From: Actinomycetota bacterium
GTDB lineage: Bacteria > Actinomycetota > Acidimicrobiia > IMCC26256 > PALSA-610
Direction: 5' to 3'
Assembly: GCA_003134555.1 (NCBI GenBank)
Contig: PLBO01000129.1
Location: 1 to 35,777 of the forward strand
Length of the DNA stretch: 35,777 nt
In this document: positions 7,044 to 14,389 of the stretch, one piece after another
Layout: each line of letters opens with the position of its first letter
How positions within the stretch are numbered: the stretch's first letter is position 1
Notes under the pieces: generated by a model
What the model saw: the letters and a program-made list of their open reading frames with translations, nothing else
Databases searched by the model: none
What the model was told of the DNA's origin: nothing
Program-made: the position numbers and the translations under genes

Positions 7044-8287
7044 AGGATCCTCTCAACGCCGTCGGCCTCGGTAAACGCCAAAGTCTGCTGCGCTACAAGG
7101 AGAAACAGGTCTCCAGCTGACGGGGTCACGAAGTAGTGAGGCATGTCGCCGCGTTCCAAGGCCTCACCGCTCTGCGGAGGGGTCGGGAGATATGGGCTGT
7201 AGAGGATCGAGCCAGAATCTGCGTGCAAATCCAAAGCCAACGATGCAAAGCCTGGATAATGCGGAGTCGAGTAGACCTCGAACCGATCAGCGACTGATCC
7301 AGCGAGCGTCTTCTTATACCGCTCTAGCTTGGAGAGCGCCTCGGTCACCTTCGTCCCCAGATCCTCACTCGGATCTATTGGATTCACAGGTGGATCTGAA
7401 TCATTACCCCGCAAGACGAAGCAACGGTAGCGGATGCCTCGTTCCAGGAGTTCGGTGACGGCGTCGCGGTAGGGTCGCGGGCGCTCAGTTGTCACTAGGT
7501 AGTTCGCACACGTTCGCAAAGCGGTCCCGAGATCGATGACCGACTCGCTCGCGACGCGAAGAAACTCTGCCTTTTCTGCCTGGCTCGGCCGCTGAGACAG
7601 CGCCGCGATTCTGTTCGGCGTTCCGACTCCGTGGACATCGATCCAAAGCCGCTTGGCCTGCTCTGTCGCCGCGGGCGCACAGACGAGGATCTCTCGGCCC
7701 TCAAAATGGCCAACGGCACGGAACCGGTCGCGGTTCTCGCTCGCAGCAGCGTCATAGACGTCGCGCGAGATCGCGACGCAATCGGCAGGACAAGCCTTCT
7801 CAAGATGAGCGGCGAAGTTGAGATCCGGCGAGTGAATCGATCCTCGGAGGTCATCTCCCAAGTAGGTCAGCGCACCTCGGTGAACCGAAACCCGCACGTG
7901 CAATTCGCCGCGCAGGCCCATGCCCGGAAACTCGTCCCTCAGATGCGGCACATCAAGTTCGACGATGGCTTGTGCCGTTTCGATCGCGGTCGCGTTCGAC
8001 TTGCTCTCGTCCTCGTCCCAAACGATGAAGAGGCCTCCATCACCCTGCCAGCCCCAGGAATCCACATAGTTACAGCGACGACTATTTCCGACTCGTTCGA
8101 AGCGCTCTCGGACGCGACCTTCGAAGAGATTGAAGGCCTCCGCCGCGCGGTCTCTCGCATTGGATCGCACAACCGTCGAGTGGCCTGATGCATCCAGGAA
8201 CACGAAGTACACGTGCTCGTACGCGACGCCCTTTTGCAATAGGCCCGCCGCGGGTCGCTGCTCGGCCGGTTCCGTTCGCCTCGGCAT
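7040..8287 (-). CDS. Class III nucleotide cyclase-like protein with extra C-terminal domain
   Basis: 415 aa from the second of two adjacent ATGs (8287), which places GGGAG at five bases; the first (8290) is too close. Residues about 25-205 follow the class III adenylate/guanylate cyclase fold (numbered from 8290): the first metal Asp in FVFLDASGHS (Asp33), the second in WGWQGDGGLF (Asp84), and VSVHRGALTYLGDDLRG then SPDLNFAAHLEK, with the conserved Asn158 but His162 where most have Arg. Residues about 245-405 form a second, alpha/beta-looking domain (PYRDAVTELLERGIRYRCFV) that I cannot name surely; it recalls sensor-like domains of actinobacterial regulators. There is no membrane segment. Overlap with two downstream genes suggests a second-messenger system comparable to Pycsar cyclases; product and effector are unproven. 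Confidence 0.72.
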   Translation of the reverse strand: MPRRTEPAEQRPAAGLLQKGVAYEHVYFVFLDASGHSTVVRSNARDRAAEAFNLFEGRVRERFERVGNSRRCNYVDSWGWQGDGGLFIVWDEDESKSNATAIETAQAIVELDVPHLRDEFPGMGLRGELHVRVSVHRGALTYLGDDLRGSIHSPDLNFAAHLEKACPADCVAISRDVYDAAASENRDRFRAVGHFEGREILVCAPAATEQAKRLWIDVHGVGTPNRIAALSQRPSQAEKAEFLRVASESVIDLGTALRTCANYLVTTERPRPYRDAVTELLERGIRYRCFVLRGNDSDPPVNPIDPSEDLGTKVTEALSKLERYKKTLAGSVADRFEVYSTPHYPGFASLALDLHADSGSILYSPYLPTPPQSGEALERGDMPHYFVTPSAGDLFLLVAQQTLAFTEADGVERIL

Positions 8288-8423
8288 CATGTCTCCCGAG
8301 AATGTCGGCTAGAGACGTCGACCCTTGCGAGCGTAGACGCGCTGACATGCACCGCGCCGAGAAAGCGCCGTCCGCGAGGATGTCTCACCGTCGAGGTACG
8401 CTCGTGGGACGAACACGTGTTCG

Positions 8424-8914
8424 TTGACGAAGTGGGCGTGGCCAATGCAGGAGTGGAAGCCTCACTCGTTCGAGAAGATCTCCATCTTCGCTGACTACAT
8501 CCGGGCGTTCGCGACAGCCGCGCAGGGCGCCATCAATCGCGTCTACATCGACGCCTTCGCCGGAGACACTTACAAACGTTCTCGCAACTACCGGGGAGCG
8601 CTTTCCCGGCTCGGCAAATATCGCGCTGACCGTGTCGCCAGCGTTTACCTACGTAGCACTGTTCGAGATGCGAAAGGCCCGCGCGGCGCAGCTTCGCGAC
8701 TTGAGAGACTCGTATCCCAACCGACGAATCGATGTCTTCGAAGGCGACTGCGACGAGCTGATGAAGGACGCGCTACATCGGACACCGGTCCCGGCCCCAA
8801 CGTTCGCGTTCTTGGATCCAGATGGCATGGAACTTGAATGGCGAACCGTCCAGCTCCGGGCTGACCACAAGCGTGCGAGGACCACCCACCTGTGTCGCGT
8901 TCAACGCGAGCGTT
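8424..8914 (+). pseudogene. Three-Cys-motif partner protein (TcmP-like), frameshifted and truncated
   Basis: Frame 1 gives WPMQEWKPHSFEKISIFADY and then YIDAFAGDTYK, the N-terminus of TcmP-type proteins (Rossmann-like, methyltransferase-related). It then loses sense, while the +2 frame takes over with VLATTGERFPGSANIAL, YVALFEMRKARAAQLRDL, VFEGDCDEL and FAFLDPDGMELEW, all in TcmP order. Removing one A from the AAA at 8574-8576 joins the frames as DTYNVLATTG. After about 8850 the family's C-terminal half is missing, so the gene is both frameshifted and cut. The nominal start is a TTG without a ribosome site. TcmP genes usually accompany a three-Cys-motif protein in mobile or defence contexts; none is seen here. 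No gene is supported in the 8915-9059 gap. Confidence 0.75.
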
Positions 8915-9059
8915 GACATCCCGGTCCCAGGTCGAACTCGTAGCGCCCGGCGTGAATTCCCGAGACCGACGTGCATCTGCCGGCGAACCCTGCCATGAAC
9001 TGGTCGACTGTTCACCGTCGCCACCATATTCGGACGGGACACCAGGTACGATCCCAATC

Positions 9060-9503
9060 GTGCAGAGAGCGCTATTCCTCTACCTTCCCGAGGACGCGTG
9101 GCGCGCTCGAGTCGTCGCGTCGAAGTGGGTCGGAAACGGGCGGGTCGTAGTCGCTGCCGACGACTTCGGGTGGAGCGAAGTCGCGCACGCCGGAGACAAC
9201 GTCCCGGGCCTCGACAGGTGGGAGCGACCGCCGTCCATCGTCGTAGTCCTCGTAACACAAGAAACGAAGGTCGATCCCCGGATCACGCAGAGCGTCGAAG
9301 CCACCACGCAGAGGCGCATTCCCATCATCGGTATCGACGTCAGCGCAATTCGGGATGAATCCGGGCAGAAGGACGCCGCCTTCGGAAGTGCCTGGCCAGA
9401 GTTCCGTCGCTACTACGCATGGTGGCGCGACAACGGCGACACTGAAATCGGCGAATGGATCGACTTCGAGATCAGGGCGGCCGCCGCAATAGAACGGGCA
9501 TGA
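9060..9503 (+). CDS. TIR-like domain protein (MTH538/ThsB-like family)
   Basis: 147 aa from a GTG at 9060; an upstream extension to 8892 is possible but its composition is not coding-like. The pattern matches the small TIR-like family that includes MTH538 and ThsB of Thoeris: a first strand LFLYLPEDAWRARVV, SKWVG, then a W-containing helix (DFGWSEVAHAGDN), a central strand SIVVVLVTQET, and SVEATTQRRIPIIGIDVS matching the family's E-x-S-rich helix and GI-H/D strand, with Glu80 a candidate active-site residue. The C-terminal 35 residues are Trp/Tyr/Glu-rich. The stop overlaps the Nudix start by ATGA, so the two are co-translated. Likely role: NAD-derived signalling or immune sensing; divergence from the family keeps the specific reaction open. 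Confidence 0.62.
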   Translation: MQRALFLYLPEDAWRARVVASKWVGNGRVVVAADDFGWSEVAHAGDNVPGLDRWERPPSIVVVLVTQETKVDPRITQSVEATTQRRIPIIGIDVSAIRDESGQKDAAFGSAWPEFRRYYAWWRDNGDTEIGEWIDFEIRAAAAIERA

Positions 9504-9985
9504 CGGCGTTCGTGGACGTTGTCGAAGCAATAGGACGGCCAGCGGCCCGCTGCGTAGTTCTAGATCAAGACGAACGCGTTCTTCTTGTTCGGTTCCTTCT
9601 TGCTGAGGAGACCCTGTGGGCGGTCCCCGGCGGCGGCGTCCAAGACGGCGAAACCTTCGAGATGGCGGCAATCCGAGAACTCAGCGAAGAGGTCGGCATA
9701 GTGCCGGCACACATTCACGGCCCGATATGGGAGCGCGACGTCCGCTCATCATCCGGCTTCTCGCAGTTTGAATTGTATTTCGTTGGCCACACCGCGACGA
9801 CGGACATTCGGCCCCTCTTCTCCCCCGCCCAGTTGCGGGAGGAGGGGATTATTGCGTCGGCATGGTGGTCACTCGAAGACATAGTGCATTCCGAGGAACA
9901 GTTCGCACCGTCACGGCTAAGCCACCTCCTATATGACCTCCTGTGTCACGGCGTCCCCGAGTTCCGAATCAAGACGGGCTTGTAA
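9500..9985 (+). CDS. Nudix hydrolase
   Basis: 161-aa Nudix protein. The full signature G-x5-E-x7-RE-L-x-EE-x-G-I is present at residues 45-67 (GGVQDGETFEMAAIRELSEE, then VGI), giving the Mg-binding RELSEE helix. Proteins of this type cut nucleoside diphosphates linked to another moiety (NTPs, ADP-ribose, sugar nucleotides, NADH); the substrate cannot be read from sequence. The true start is the ATG at 9500, which overlaps the stop of the TIR-like gene, rather than the GTG/ATG extension at 9455. Coupling to a TIR-like protein makes an NAD-derived nucleotide an attractive substrate, but the neighbouring Maf and NDK genes fit NTP sanitation equally well. It converges with the kinase-like gene 21 bases downstream. 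Confidence 0.9.
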   Translation: MTAFVDVVEAIGRPAARCVVLDQDERVLLVRFLLAEETLWAVPGGGVQDGETFEMAAIRELSEEVGIVPAHIHGPIWERDVRSSSGFSQFELYFVGHTATTDIRPLFSPAQLREEGIIASAWWSLEDIVHSEEQFAPSRLSHLLYDLLCHGVPEFRIKTGL

Positions 9986-10006
9986 CACACTCCGAAGCGG
10001 CAGTGT

Positions 10007-10705
10007 CTACTTTCCGGCGCGACGTCCGGCTTCGAAACCCGCATCGAGAGTTCGCATATCACCGGCCACCAGCGAGACGGATTCGCCTGCGAGAGTTAGC
10101 GCTTGATCAAGAATCGCGGTGTGGTCTCTTCCCGCGGCCCCAGCTGGCCCGAGATCTTCACCGAAGTCAACCACCACTACATCCGTACCTCGGGACCGCA
10201 GATCATTCAGTTGGAGCGCTGGAAAGCCGCATCGAGTAAGTATTCCGGCAGCTCTACCCAGCTCGAAGAGCAATGACTGTCTCGCGGTCGGTGCTCCTTC
10301 TGCTGCGACCAACGCTTCACGCAAAGCGAGAGGAATGAATTCCTCGAGAATGGTGCTCAGATGCACACCGTACGAGCGCGGAACCGCCACTCCTTCATGC
10401 TCAAGGAAGGCCCGTCGGCGTACCCATTCTTCGACGATCTCGGCAGTTCCTCTTAGACCTCCGACCGCGACACATGCCTTCAGTAGGAAGCGACGCGTCC
10501 CCGATTCCGATCGCAGCTCAAAGTCGAATAGATAGGTCTCAGCACCACCTCGATACCAACCAGACGACTTGACGGCGAGCTCAAGTCGTTCCGACTGTTC
10601 GAGCAGTCCCAGCTTGCGCACGGCCGCACTGAGATCATCCACACCCGCTCGCGCACAGATCTCAGTTGTGAGCGACCACGGCGGCATGTTCTCAACAGCA
10701 ATCAC
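10007..10705 (-). CDS. Protein-kinase-fold / APH-like phosphotransferase, divergent
   Basis: 232 aa. The overall order fits the protein kinase/aminoglycoside phosphotransferase fold. A strand with Lys76 (RRFLLKACVA) is followed by a helix with a candidate Glu (IVEEWVRRRAFLE), a hinge-like HLSTILEEFIPL, then ALQLNDLRSRGTDVVVVD and a DFG-like Asp180-Phe-Gly. The usual HGD is replaced by LND (Asp168), so it is a divergent kinase or possibly inactive. It starts inside the end of the nucleoside diphosphate kinase gene (four-base ATGA overlap, 10702-10705) and probably shares its transcript. A small-molecule or nucleoside kinase role is suggested by context only. Confidence 0.65.
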   Translation of the reverse strand: MIAVENMPPWSLTTEICARAGVDDLSAAVRKLGLLEQSERLELAVKSSGWYRGGAETYLFDFELRSESGTRRFLLKACVAVGGLRGTAEIVEEWVRRRAFLEHEGVAVPRSYGVHLSTILEEFIPLALREALVAAEGAPTARQSLLFELGRAAGILTRCGFPALQLNDLRSRGTDVVVVDFGEDLGPAGAAGRDHTAILDQALTLAGESVSLVAGDMRTLDAGFEAGRRAGK

Positions 10706-11229
10706 GGAAACCAGAGTTTGATTTCGCGCTCAGCCTCGTCAGGATCACCTGACGCGTGAATCAGATTTCGAACAGGCCGCTGCTCATCGTTCGCGAGATC
10801 CGGTGAATCCGTAGACAAATCGCCTCGGATAGTCCCCGGCGCGGCAAGGACGGGCAAGGTCGCGCCTACGAGTTTCCGGACGGCGTCTATACTTCGGTTC
10901 CCTTCGAGCACAACCACAACAACTGGTCCGCTTGACATGAAATCGACTAGCCATCCCTTGACTCGACGACCGATTTCAAGCGGGTCGCTCGTCCCGAGCT
11001 TGCTTCTCGGATCGATGTTTTTGCCTGCATAGTCCTCCAGCGTCTTTGAGGCAACCGTCCGAAGCCATGCGTCATCCGACGGGTAGTGCGCCGCAACAAT
11101 CTCTCTGGATGGCACTCGCATCTCTAGCTGTCGAATTCGCAGCCCGGTCGCTTCAAATCGCGCCAACACGCGACCGACAAGCCCGCGTTCCACTCCGTCC
11201 GGCTTAACAATGACAAGAGTTCGCTCCAT
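10702..11229 (-). CDS. ndk: Nucleoside diphosphate kinase family protein
   Basis: 175 aa. It transfers the gamma phosphate between nucleoside di- and triphosphates through a phosphohistidine. Visible landmarks: N-terminal RTLVIVKPDGVERGLVG with the conserved Lys9, GPVVVVVLEGNRSIDAVRKL, APGTIRGDL, and RNLIHASGDPDEAEREI carrying the active-site His158. It is longer than ordinary bacterial Ndk (about 140 aa) because of a 30-40 residue insert after the first helix pair (about 48-95: HYPSDDAWLRTVASKTLEDY onwards), a feature also found in some archaeal enzymes. The insert suggests this is not the housekeeping copy but a paralogue for a special substrate. It follows Maf (141-bp gap) and overlaps the kinase-like gene. 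Confidence 0.9.
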   Translation of the reverse strand: MERTLVIVKPDGVERGLVGRVLARFEATGLRIRQLEMRVPSREIVAAHYPSDDAWLRTVASKTLEDYAGKNIDPRSKLGTSDPLEIGRRVKGWLVDFMSSGPVVVVVLEGNRSIDAVRKLVGATLPVLAAPGTIRGDLSTDSPDLANDEQRPVRNLIHASGDPDEAEREIKLWFP

Positions 11230-11370
11230 GGTCCTTCCATCATCGCGATCGGGATCTCTGCAAGTTCGGTGGGATATTAGCTGGCCGCACCGCGTTCCGA
11301 GGCATCGGAAGACACCACTCCAAGCAGGCGTTCGGAACGTCCAGAAGGCGGACCAAGCGCCGCAGGCGAT

Positions 11371-11994
11371 CTATAGCGAGTCGATACCAAGCCTGCGCAG
11401 ATCGCCGACGACTTGTCCTAAGGGCAGTCCAACAACGGCGTAGTAGTCCCCATTGATCGACTCAACCAACAGAGCCCCTCGACCTTGGATCGCGTAAGCG
11501 CCAGCCTTATCATCGCCTTCTCCGGTTGCTACGTAGCGGTCGATCTCTTGATCGCTCAGATCACGCACACGGACCCTCGCCGATGAATGCCCAGAAACAG
11601 TCTCGCCCGATGCAGTACATATGATCGCATAGCCCGTCACTACGTCGTGGCAACGACCTCTCAATAGCGCAAGAATCCGTGCCGAGTCCACGCGGTCGCG
11701 TGGCTTGCCGATGATTTCCCCGTTTAAGTGAACAAGCGTGTCAGCGGCAAGCACGACAATATCACTACCCTCATAACGTCCAGCCACGTCTTGAGCCTTC
11801 GCGACGGCAATAGACTCGGCGTTCTCCTCGGGAGGCGCATTCGACGGCGCAAGTTCACACGAGGCGGGCTCGACCCTGCACGCAATCCGCACCTGATTGA
11901 GAAGCTCAAGCCGGCGGGGCGACGCAGAGGCGAGAACCAACCGAGAATTCGCGCTCTCGATTTCCCAAGATCGTTGGGGGTCTGAAGTACTCAT
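11371..11994 (-). CDS. maf: Maf-family nucleoside triphosphate pyrophosphatase
   Basis: 207 aa. Maf/YhdE proteins hydrolyse non-canonical or pyrimidine NTPs to NMP and pyrophosphate. Family motifs are in order: LVLASASPRRLELL near residue 20, ESIAVAKAQDVA, VLAADTLVHLNGEIIGKP (the usual ADT-V segment), LRGRCHDVVTGYAI, YVATGEGDDKAGAYAIQGRG and SINGDYYAVVGLPLGQV. An N-terminal stretch of about 18 polar residues precedes the family core, so the true start may be later than the ATG at 11994; no clear ribosome site is seen. It is first in a minus-strand set with the NDK and the kinase-like gene. The Maf plus NDK plus Nudix neighbourhood points to work on a specific nucleotide. Confidence 0.93.
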   Translation of the reverse strand: MSTSDPQRSWEIESANSRLVLASASPRRLELLNQVRIACRVEPASCELAPSNAPPEENAESIAVAKAQDVAGRYEGSDIVVLAADTLVHLNGEIIGKPRDRVDSARILALLRGRCHDVVTGYAIICTASGETVSGHSSARVRVRDLSDQEIDRYVATGEGDDKAGAYAIQGRGALLVESINGDYYAVVGLPLGQVVGDLRRLGIDSL

Positions 11995-12493
11995 CCGCGA
12001 TGCTCATGCGTCTGCGCGAACGCGGCAGCCAAGCCACAACTACTGCGCATGGGCCTGCTTGGAGCGCGGTCGGAGCGGTGGCTCATCCGACTGCGCCGCC
12101 CACGATACTCGGCACCGCAACAGCCGCGCCGCGCTCGCACGTCCACGACGTGGAATCGTGGGACGTTCCGTCGCCGGACAATGCCACGAGCCCAGTCGGA
12201 TGTCGAGCAGTGCCGATTCCGTCGGAGACGGGTGCCTTAGCTGTTGAGCTGGGCAGAATCGGTCGATCCCGTGTCGATCGCGCCGACCATGTACGCCCGA
12301 TGAGCACGCGGTGATGGAGTCTGCATGCATCTGCGTAACCAGCTGGTCGGCCGTGGACGGCGCTGCGGATAGCCAAGTCGATCGATCAAGCGCGGACCGC
12401 CGCGCGGAGCGTGTGGCACGCCGGCGCGGCGGTCCGCGCTCGCGCGTGCCGATAGCTCGCGCAAGATCATGCCGTCGGTTAACGTAGAACCCC
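11995..12493. other. Divergent intergenic region
   Basis: About 500 bases separate the divergent maf and P-loop kinase genes and should contain both promoters. A plus-strand frame at 12000-12314 (104 codons) has somewhat protein-like composition, but it has no ribosome site and no recognisable motif, so I do not call it. The main structure is the long inverted repeat at 12389-12440. Confidence 0.4.
12389..12440. repeat. Perfect 17-bp inverted repeat upstream of the P-loop kinase
   Basis: The left arm AGCGCGGACCGCCGCGC (12389-12405) and right arm GCGCGGCGGTCCGCGCT (12424-12440) are exact complements. The 18-base loop contains a further GCGTG-tgg-CACGC mini-stem (12409-12421). The structure ends 53 bases before the ATG at 12494. 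It could be a transcriptional attenuator or terminator in the leader, a dimer operator, or a mobile-element scar. No T-run follows. Confidence 0.75.
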
Positions 12494-13153
12494 ATGGCTG
12501 AGCCCTGTCTCGCTTTCGTCGGCGGCGTCTCTGGGACACGAAAGACCGCGATCATCGACCGAGCCTGCGACGGCTATCCCTATACGGCGATCCGCATTTC
12601 TGAACATTATCTTCGAGCGATCGGCCAGCCAAATGCTGATGCAAACGATCTACGCGCACTTGAATGGAAGAAATTCGAGCCTGACGCTATCGATTTCCTC
12701 TGCAGGTTCATAGCCCCGCTCTTGGAGACTGAGACCGAGGCGATCATAATCAACGTACACTTTGCATCTCGATCGCTGCGGGGCTTCATGTCCGGAACAG
12801 ACCCAGAAGGTCTGCGGACCGTCTGCGAGACCATGAGGATGTTCGTAGAGGGGTCGGAAACAAGAGCCGGCGTTATTTTGCTTGATAGCTCACCGCACGT
12901 TGTTTTGGCGGAGAGTGGTCGTCAGTTACCCACGCTGAACGCGCAGCGGGACCTTGAAGATGACCTCAACAACAACCGATTGCTATCTAAAGACTACTAC
13001 CACAGCCTCGTCGGTTTTCTCGGTGAAGAGCGGGCCCGGTATGCGTCGGTCCTCGTCGGCGACGATCGGGGACTGACCGCAGAAGACGTTTACAACGGCG
13101 CAATGACGTTGCGCGGCCACATCGACGGGCTTGTCCACTTGAGAGGACGGTAG
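12494..13153 (+). CDS. P-loop kinase-like NTPase with altered Walker A
   Basis: 219 aa. The N-terminus CLAFVGGVSGTRKTAIIDRA is a Walker A of the small-molecule/nucleotide kinase type, but the Gly normally before the catalytic Lys is Arg16 (GTRKT instead of GTGKT). AIIINVHFASRS (about 75-86) and AGVILLDSSP (about 121-130) supply the second and third core strands; the latter is a Walker-B-like hydrophobic run ending in Asp. The fold is like (d)NMP or archaeal-type adenylate kinases. No ribosome site is obvious before the ATG. The APH-like kinase follows two bases after its stop, so they are probably one operon. Substrate unknown; nucleotide kinase is an inference from fold plus context. Confidence 0.7.
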   Translation: MAEPCLAFVGGVSGTRKTAIIDRACDGYPYTAIRISEHYLRAIGQPNADANDLRALEWKKFEPDAIDFLCRFIAPLLETETEAIIINVHFASRSLRGFMSGTDPEGLRTVCETMRMFVEGSETRAGVILLDSSPHVVLAESGRQLPTLNAQRDLEDDLNNNRLLSKDYYHSLVGFLGEERARYASVLVGDDRGLTAEDVYNGAMTLRGHIDGLVHLRGR

Positions 13154-13155
13154 GG

Positions 13156-14388
13156 TTGTCTCCGGACATTGAGATCGAGACGTGGGAGTCAGCAATCGCT
13201 GCGCTTCACCTTGATGACGTCCCTCTGCTTGTCGACCGAGTTAGTTCGGGATCCTCGAACTACGTGATCGGCCTCAACGCGGCGGGAACGCCGTGGGCGG
13301 CAGCCGTTCGATTGCCTGCGCCAGGAGCTGACCAGGTGGCCTTCGCGCAGGACAAGCAGGGCAGCATGCCGCTGCTCGATCGATTGGCAACCGGTCTGGA
13401 GCAAGGTATTGCAGTAACCGAGCGATGCACGTTGCGTTTCGCGGGCAACAGCAGGTTCGTCGACGCGATTTCGATCAAGATGTTTCTGGCAGACCAGGCC
13501 GGTCAGCAATTTACAATTGAAGATACTCTAGCCGGAACAACGAAGACTATAACTGGCATCAAGTATGCCGATGAGCCTCATGCCACCGACAAGACGGCGC
13601 AGGAGGTCTTGTCACATGCCATGTCGTACGACGGCCCGTTCTTCCTCAGCCGTGGCGCTCCAGCCTCAGAAACGCTTGAGGACTTTCCCGAGCTTGCAAC
13701 GGAAGTCGCGCGTGCCCTCGCCGGACTACACGAAGCGTTTCCGCAGGGTTTAGTGCCATCGTCTGACGTGGCTCACGCTGCGCTTCGTCGCGCACAAGCT
13801 GACTTACGGGACGCAGCGGCCGTGTGGGCGCCGATTCCCATGTCGAAGGAGGCGAACGCCCTTGGGGCTATGTTGCAGAAACCTGAATGGGCCGCCAAAC
13901 CGGAGGCAGCCGCGCGGGAAGGTTTGCTTCGCTCCGCGGAAGGGCGCCGAGTCGTTGTCGACAATACCCATGACGTCGATGCCGCGGTCACAAACGGTTT
14001 CGTTCATGGCGACGCTCACGGCCGCAACTTCATTATCGTCTGGTTCGAATATCACGCGTCCCCCTCGTCGGGACAAATGGATCGTTTGCTCCTGAATGAA
14101 GTCTTTCGCCGTGAGTCACGAAGCGAGGTGCTCTTCTACTCACAGTCTGATCGCGCCGCCACTATTTCTGCATCTTCGGTTCCGGATTCTTCGGCGGTGA
14201 CGCGCAAGTCACACGTCGAGGTTCATCCGATTGACTTCGACGACGCATCGTTCACCCAGCAAGTTCCACAGCTGATTGACGCCATCACCATCGCCCTCTC
14301 AGCAGAGGCCATCGCGGAAGCGTTCGGAACGGAATCTTTGCGCGCTGAACAGGTCCTGGATGCCTACCTGTACGGACGAAATTCCTAG
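13156..14388 (+). CDS. Aminoglycoside-phosphotransferase-fold kinase
   Basis: 410 aa, TTG start at 13156, right after the upstream stop. The catalytic loop NGFVHGDAHGRNF (His284-Gly-Asp286 to Asn291) and the metal-binding HPIDFDDASF (Asp360) identify the APH/choline-kinase superfamily. An insert of about 60 residues separates them; APH enzymes usually have them about 20 apart. LATEVARALAGLHEAFP is the typical helix before the loop. The N-terminal lobe is recognisable only by spacing (SSNYVIGL, PWAAAVRLP). It likely phosphorylates a hydroxyl of a small molecule (nucleoside, sugar, choline-like) rather than conferring drug resistance, since it lies between a P-loop kinase and an amidohydrolase in one operon. 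Confidence 0.82.
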   Translation: MSPDIEIETWESAIAALHLDDVPLLVDRVSSGSSNYVIGLNAAGTPWAAAVRLPAPGADQVAFAQDKQGSMPLLDRLATGLEQGIAVTERCTLRFAGNSRFVDAISIKMFLADQAGQQFTIEDTLAGTTKTITGIKYADEPHATDKTAQEVLSHAMSYDGPFFLSRGAPASETLEDFPELATEVARALAGLHEAFPQGLVPSSDVAHAALRRAQADLRDAAAVWAPIPMSKEANALGAMLQKPEWAAKPEAAAREGLLRSAEGRRVVVDNTHDVDAAVTNGFVHGDAHGRNFIIVWFEYHASPSSGQMDRLLLNEVFRRESRSEVLFYSQSDRAATISASSVPDSSAVTRKSHVEVHPIDFDDASFTQQVPQLIDAITIALSAEAIAEAFGTESLRAEQVLDAYLYGRNS

Positions 14389-14389
14389 C

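Noticed and set aside
8892-9059. N-terminal extension of the TIR-like protein
   Set aside because: The extra 56 codons are polar and not family-like; the TIR-like pattern begins right at the GTG at 9060.
8773-9258. Minus-strand frame opposite the TcmP and TIR-like genes
   Set aside because: Arg-rich and largely antisense to better-supported genes.
12000-12314. Plus-strand 104-codon frame between maf and the P-loop kinase
   Set aside because: No ribosome site or family motif; composition only weakly coding-like.
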